NCBI RefSeq assembly: GCF_002879615.1
Contig: NZ_PNRF01000015.1
Coordinates: 20,481-72,260 of the forward strand
Length of the DNA stretch: 51,780 nt
From: Billgrantia endophytica
GTDB lineage: Bacteria; Pseudomonadota; Gammaproteobacteria; Pseudomonadales; Halomonadaceae
Direction: 5' to 3'
The notes under the pieces were generated by a model. The model worked only from the letters and a program-made list of their open reading frames with translations, did no database searches and was not told the origin of the DNA. How positions within the stretch are numbered: the stretch's first letter is position 1; every line of letters begins with the position of its first letter. Positions 47,943 to 51,780 of the stretch are shown piece by piece. Made by a program: the position numbers and the translations under genes.

Positions 47943-50458
47943 GCGCACCGCCGTCCGCCGCGAGCATCGACGCGGCCCGGCGCGAGGGGTTGCCAACGGG
48001 TAGCCGGCTGCATTCGGCGCGCCTGGCCAACGGTCTGTGGATTCTGGCCGCACAAGTGCCCGAGGCGCGGCAGCTGCGGCTGGTCGGCGCGGTAGGTGCC
48101 GGTTATCTGGACGAGCCGGCGACCTGTCGAGGCCTGGCACATTTGCTCGAACATTCGCTTTTCCTCGGCTCCGAAGGCTTTCCCGGAGAGAGCGAACTGA
48201 GCGGCTGGGTCGGACGCCTGGGCGGACGCTACAACGCCCGCACCGACGAGACCACCACCGACATCCACCTGCATCTGCCACCGGATGCCGCCGAGGAGGG
48301 CCTGGTACGGCTGATCGACCTGCTGTCTCGGCCGCTGCTCGCCCCCCATCACATCGCCCGGGAGGTGGACGTGCTCGATGCCGAGTTCCACGCGCGGCGA
48401 GCCGACCCGGCACTGCATCGCCTGGCCGCCCTTGGCCTGCTGTGCCGGCCGACGCATCCGGCCAGGGCCTGCCACGCCGGTAATCGCACGACACTGGGCG
48501 ACGATACTGAACGGCTGACCCAGCAGCTGCGCGACTTCCACCGCTGCCACTACCGGCCCGAGCGCATGGCCCTGGTGATGCTCGGCCCCCAGCCGCTCGA
48601 GGCACAGCTGACCCTGCTGGAGCGCCACGGCAAGGCATTCGCCGCCCATCGTGCCGTGCCCATGACCGGCGACGCCCGCTCCTGGCGCTGGAACGCACCG
48701 GATGGGGTGATGTGGTGCCTGCCGGACACCGTCACCGACTCCCATGCCTCGGTGCTGGAACTGCTCTGGCCGCTGCCCGAAGGCATGGACGAGATCCACA
48801 TGACAGGCCTCTCGACCCTGAGGGCAAGGCTGGCCGATGGCGCCCTGGCGGTTGCCCTGCAACGGGCGACCGACCTTGCCGACCTGAGTGTCGGCACGAT
48901 CGCTCCTGGTGCCGGGAACGCCCTGACCCTGCGACTCGAGCTCGTCGCCCCCGACCCGCCTCTGGAGGTGCTACTGGCCTGCTGTCGCCAGGCTCTCGAT
49001 GCCGCCCTCGTCGAGCCATTCGACACACCATGGCCGGAGCCGGCCGACTTCGACGCCTGGACCCGCCGGTGGGCCCGCCGTCTGGCATCTGGCGGGATGA
49101 GCATCGCCACGACGCCCGGCGACATGCCGTTTGACGCCCTGACGCCCCGGCTGACCGCCGACCAGTGCCGGCTGCTGTGGCAGCGCCCACCCGACGCCAC
49201 CCCCTGCTGGAACGTGCTGGAAGAGACCGGCACCCGCTTCCGGCAGCTGCCGCTGCCCGCCATGGCTTCCCCACGGGACCTGCCCGGGCTGGGCGCACCG
49301 ACGTTTCCACCCCGCCCGTCACGGCGCCACGGGGGCAGCGCAAGGCCGGGACGCCTGCTGCAGGAAAAAAGGCTCAGCCTCTGGTGGGGCGGGCTGGATT
49401 GGCCGGGCTCCGCTGGCGAGGCGAGCTGGTGTCTGGGCTGGCCTGCGGCGGCATCGGATCAGACGGCTCGTCTCGTTCGCTGGCGACAGCGCAGCCTGGC
49501 GCTGCGCCAGGCCGCCTGGGCGCATGGCATGACCCTGAGGACGGAAGGCGACAGCCGGGGTGACTGGCTGATGGCATCGGGAGAAGCCACCCGGCTCGTT
49601 CCCCTGGTGGAGCAGGCCTTGGACGCATGGCGGGCGGCCCATGGGGAAGCGGCTCAGGTACCGCCCTCCGCTGCGACGGGACTGGTCGCCCAGCGCATGC
49701 TGGATCGCCTCGAGGCAAGACCGCCACCTGGCGGCGCACGAGGGGCCGGCGACTCGCGCCTGCTGTGCTGGGCAAGCGGCGATATCGATGCCTGTGACGC
49801 CCGGGATCACGCCCGCGAGTTCAGCAGCCATCCCGCCCTCGGCGAGTTCCTGGCAGCTGCCGTCTCACCGGACAGGCCCGCCAGCGGCGGTACCACCTGG
49901 CTACCACCCCAGGGCGAGGATCAGGCGGTGATGCTGGAAGTGATGGGGGGTGACGACAGCTCGCGCAGCCGCTGGTTGATGCAACTGCTGGCCCAGTGTC
50001 ACGACGCCGCCTTTCATCACGAGATGCGTCAGCACCGCCGGTTCGGCTACGTGGCGGCGGTGCGCTACCGGGAATCCGCCGGCTGGCCACGGCTCGGTTA
50101 CGTGGTGCAGTCGCCCGGCGCCCCGCCGGATGCCCTTCGCCAGGCCATCCTCGACTTCATCATGACGCGGGGAAAGGAACTGGCCCGCCTGGACCCGGCC
50201 GAACTGGCACGGCATCGTCGCGGACTGGCCTCCCGGCAGGGCTCACCCGAAACCCGCCCGGAGGCCATCGCACGCGCCTGGCAGGCGCTGCGCCGTCGGC
50301 CCACCATCGAGACACCCGGAGCGACATGGCGGCTGGCCCCCTGGGAAGAAGAGGCGCAATCGCTGGCCTCACTCGGCACCGAAGACCTTGCCCGCCTCGC
50401 CGAGTCCCTGGTGGCGGGCGAACTGCCATGCCACTGGTGGCTGCACGCCCCGCGCTGA
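47939..50458 (+). CDS. pqqF: PQQ biosynthesis protease PqqF (M16 family)
   Basis: The 839-residue product is an insulinase-type zinc protease that trims PqqA after crosslinking. The inverted zinc motif H68-L-L-E71-H72 and E149 fit the HxxEHx76E pattern exactly. Two M16 halves follow; the C-terminal half lacks the motif, as expected. It overlaps pqqE by ATGA. The frame stays open upstream to 47732 without relevance. Confidence 0.93.
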   Translation: MSAPPSAASIDAARREGLPTGSRLHSARLANGLWILAAQVPEARQLRLVGAVGAGYLDEPATCRGLAHLLEHSLFLGSEGFPGESELSGWVGRLGGRYNARTDETTTDIHLHLPPDAAEEGLVRLIDLLSRPLLAPHHIAREVDVLDAEFHARRADPALHRLAALGLLCRPTHPARACHAGNRTTLGDDTERLTQQLRDFHRCHYRPERMALVMLGPQPLEAQLTLLERHGKAFAAHRAVPMTGDARSWRWNAPDGVMWCLPDTVTDSHASVLELLWPLPEGMDEIHMTGLSTLRARLADGALAVALQRATDLADLSVGTIAPGAGNALTLRLELVAPDPPLEVLLACCRQALDAALVEPFDTPWPEPADFDAWTRRWARRLASGGMSIATTPGDMPFDALTPRLTADQCRLLWQRPPDATPCWNVLEETGTRFRQLPLPAMASPRDLPGLGAPTFPPRPSRRHGGSARPGRLLQEKRLSLWWGGLDWPGSAGEASWCLGWPAAASDQTARLVRWRQRSLALRQAAWAHGMTLRTEGDSRGDWLMASGEATRLVPLVEQALDAWRAAHGEAAQVPPSAATGLVAQRMLDRLEARPPPGGARGAGDSRLLCWASGDIDACDARDHAREFSSHPALGEFLAAAVSPDRPASGGTTWLPPQGEDQAVMLEVMGGDDSSRSRWLMQLLAQCHDAAFHHEMRQHRRFGYVAAVRYRESAGWPRLGYVVQSPGAPPDALRQAILDFIMTRGKELARLDPAELARHRRGLASRQGSPETRPEAIARAWQALRRRPTIETPGATWRLAPWEEEAQSLASLGTEDLARLAESLVAGELPCHWWLHAPR

Positions 50459-50511
50459 ACCTGTCGCTTCCACCGCTGCGTTCACTATGGCGCCCACTGG
50501 CAATTCAATCC

Positions 50512-50554
50512 GTCGCAATGTTGCCAGGGGGCAACGCACTTGTGCCATGGCGAC
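50512..50554. promoter_or_regulatory. Nested dyads between pqqF and frmA
   Basis: GTTGCC/GGCAAC (50520-50525 with 50530-50535) is a 6-bp stem, and GTCGC/GCGAC (50512-50516 with 50550-50554) can enclose it. The gap is 213 bases and probably holds the pqqF end structure plus the frmA promoter. Confidence 0.3.
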
Positions 50555-50581
50555 ACAATCTTCCCGATGCGGTTCACCTAG

Positions 50582-51780
<1,199 letters not shown>

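Overview
The window looks like chromosomal DNA of a halophilic gammaproteobacterium, most likely Halomonas or another member of the Halomonadaceae. The reasons are the high GC content, the acidic exported proteins, the conserved bamD / rluD-pgeF-clpB neighbourhood, the divergent ilvY/ilvC pair, and protein sequences that read like Halomonadaceae homologues. I see no tRNA, rRNA, CRISPR array, insertion sequence or prophage.

Bases 1-13,500 are housekeeping. They hold phosphatidylserine synthase (pssA), branched-chain amino acid genes (ilvC, ilvY, ilvH, ilvI), the disaggregase clpB behind a candidate sigma-32 promoter, pgeF, rluD, the outer-membrane lipoprotein gene bamD, and nadE.

Bases 13,500-32,800 are a mixed accessory stretch. 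They hold a lone pseudopilin, a two-gene nuclease/helicase repair module (VRR-NUC plus an Fe-S helicase with a fused nuclease-like N-terminus), a nitronate monooxygenase / YihY / retropepsin operon, an exported MetX-like alpha/beta hydrolase, TauE/SafE and UMF1-type transporters, a periplasmic PQQ-type sugar dehydrogenase, a TelA/XpaC pair, an extensin-like protein, a luciferase-like oxidoreductase and an AzlCD exporter. Two short membrane-protein genes (59 and 58 codons) were found by direct reading.

Bases 32,890-51,780 form one functional island for periplasmic alcohol oxidation. A leftward operon encodes a XoxF-type PQQ dehydrogenase with the lanthanide-site aspartate pair (D326/D328), its cytochrome c (XoxG-like), a XoxJ-like binding protein, a secreted 217-residue protein, a type I binding protein, a beta-propeller protein and an ABC-2 type ATPase/permease. 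This order resembles the lut and pedA1A2BC lanthanide-uptake loci. A rightward gene set converges on it: a Cys-rich secreted protein, a second cytochrome c, and a complete NrtA/SsuA-type ABC importer. Divergent from xoxF lies a complete pqqABCDEF operon, followed by a glutathione-dependent formaldehyde dehydrogenase gene that carries an apparent one-base deletion.

Read together, PQQ made by PqqA-F would load XoxF (and the sugar dehydrogenase). Electrons from alcohol oxidation would leave through cytochrome c. The ABC systems may supply the metal or another ligand, and FrmA would remove formaldehyde. Enzyme families and motifs are seen in the sequence; the lanthanide role, the substrates and the function of the second ABC importer are inference.
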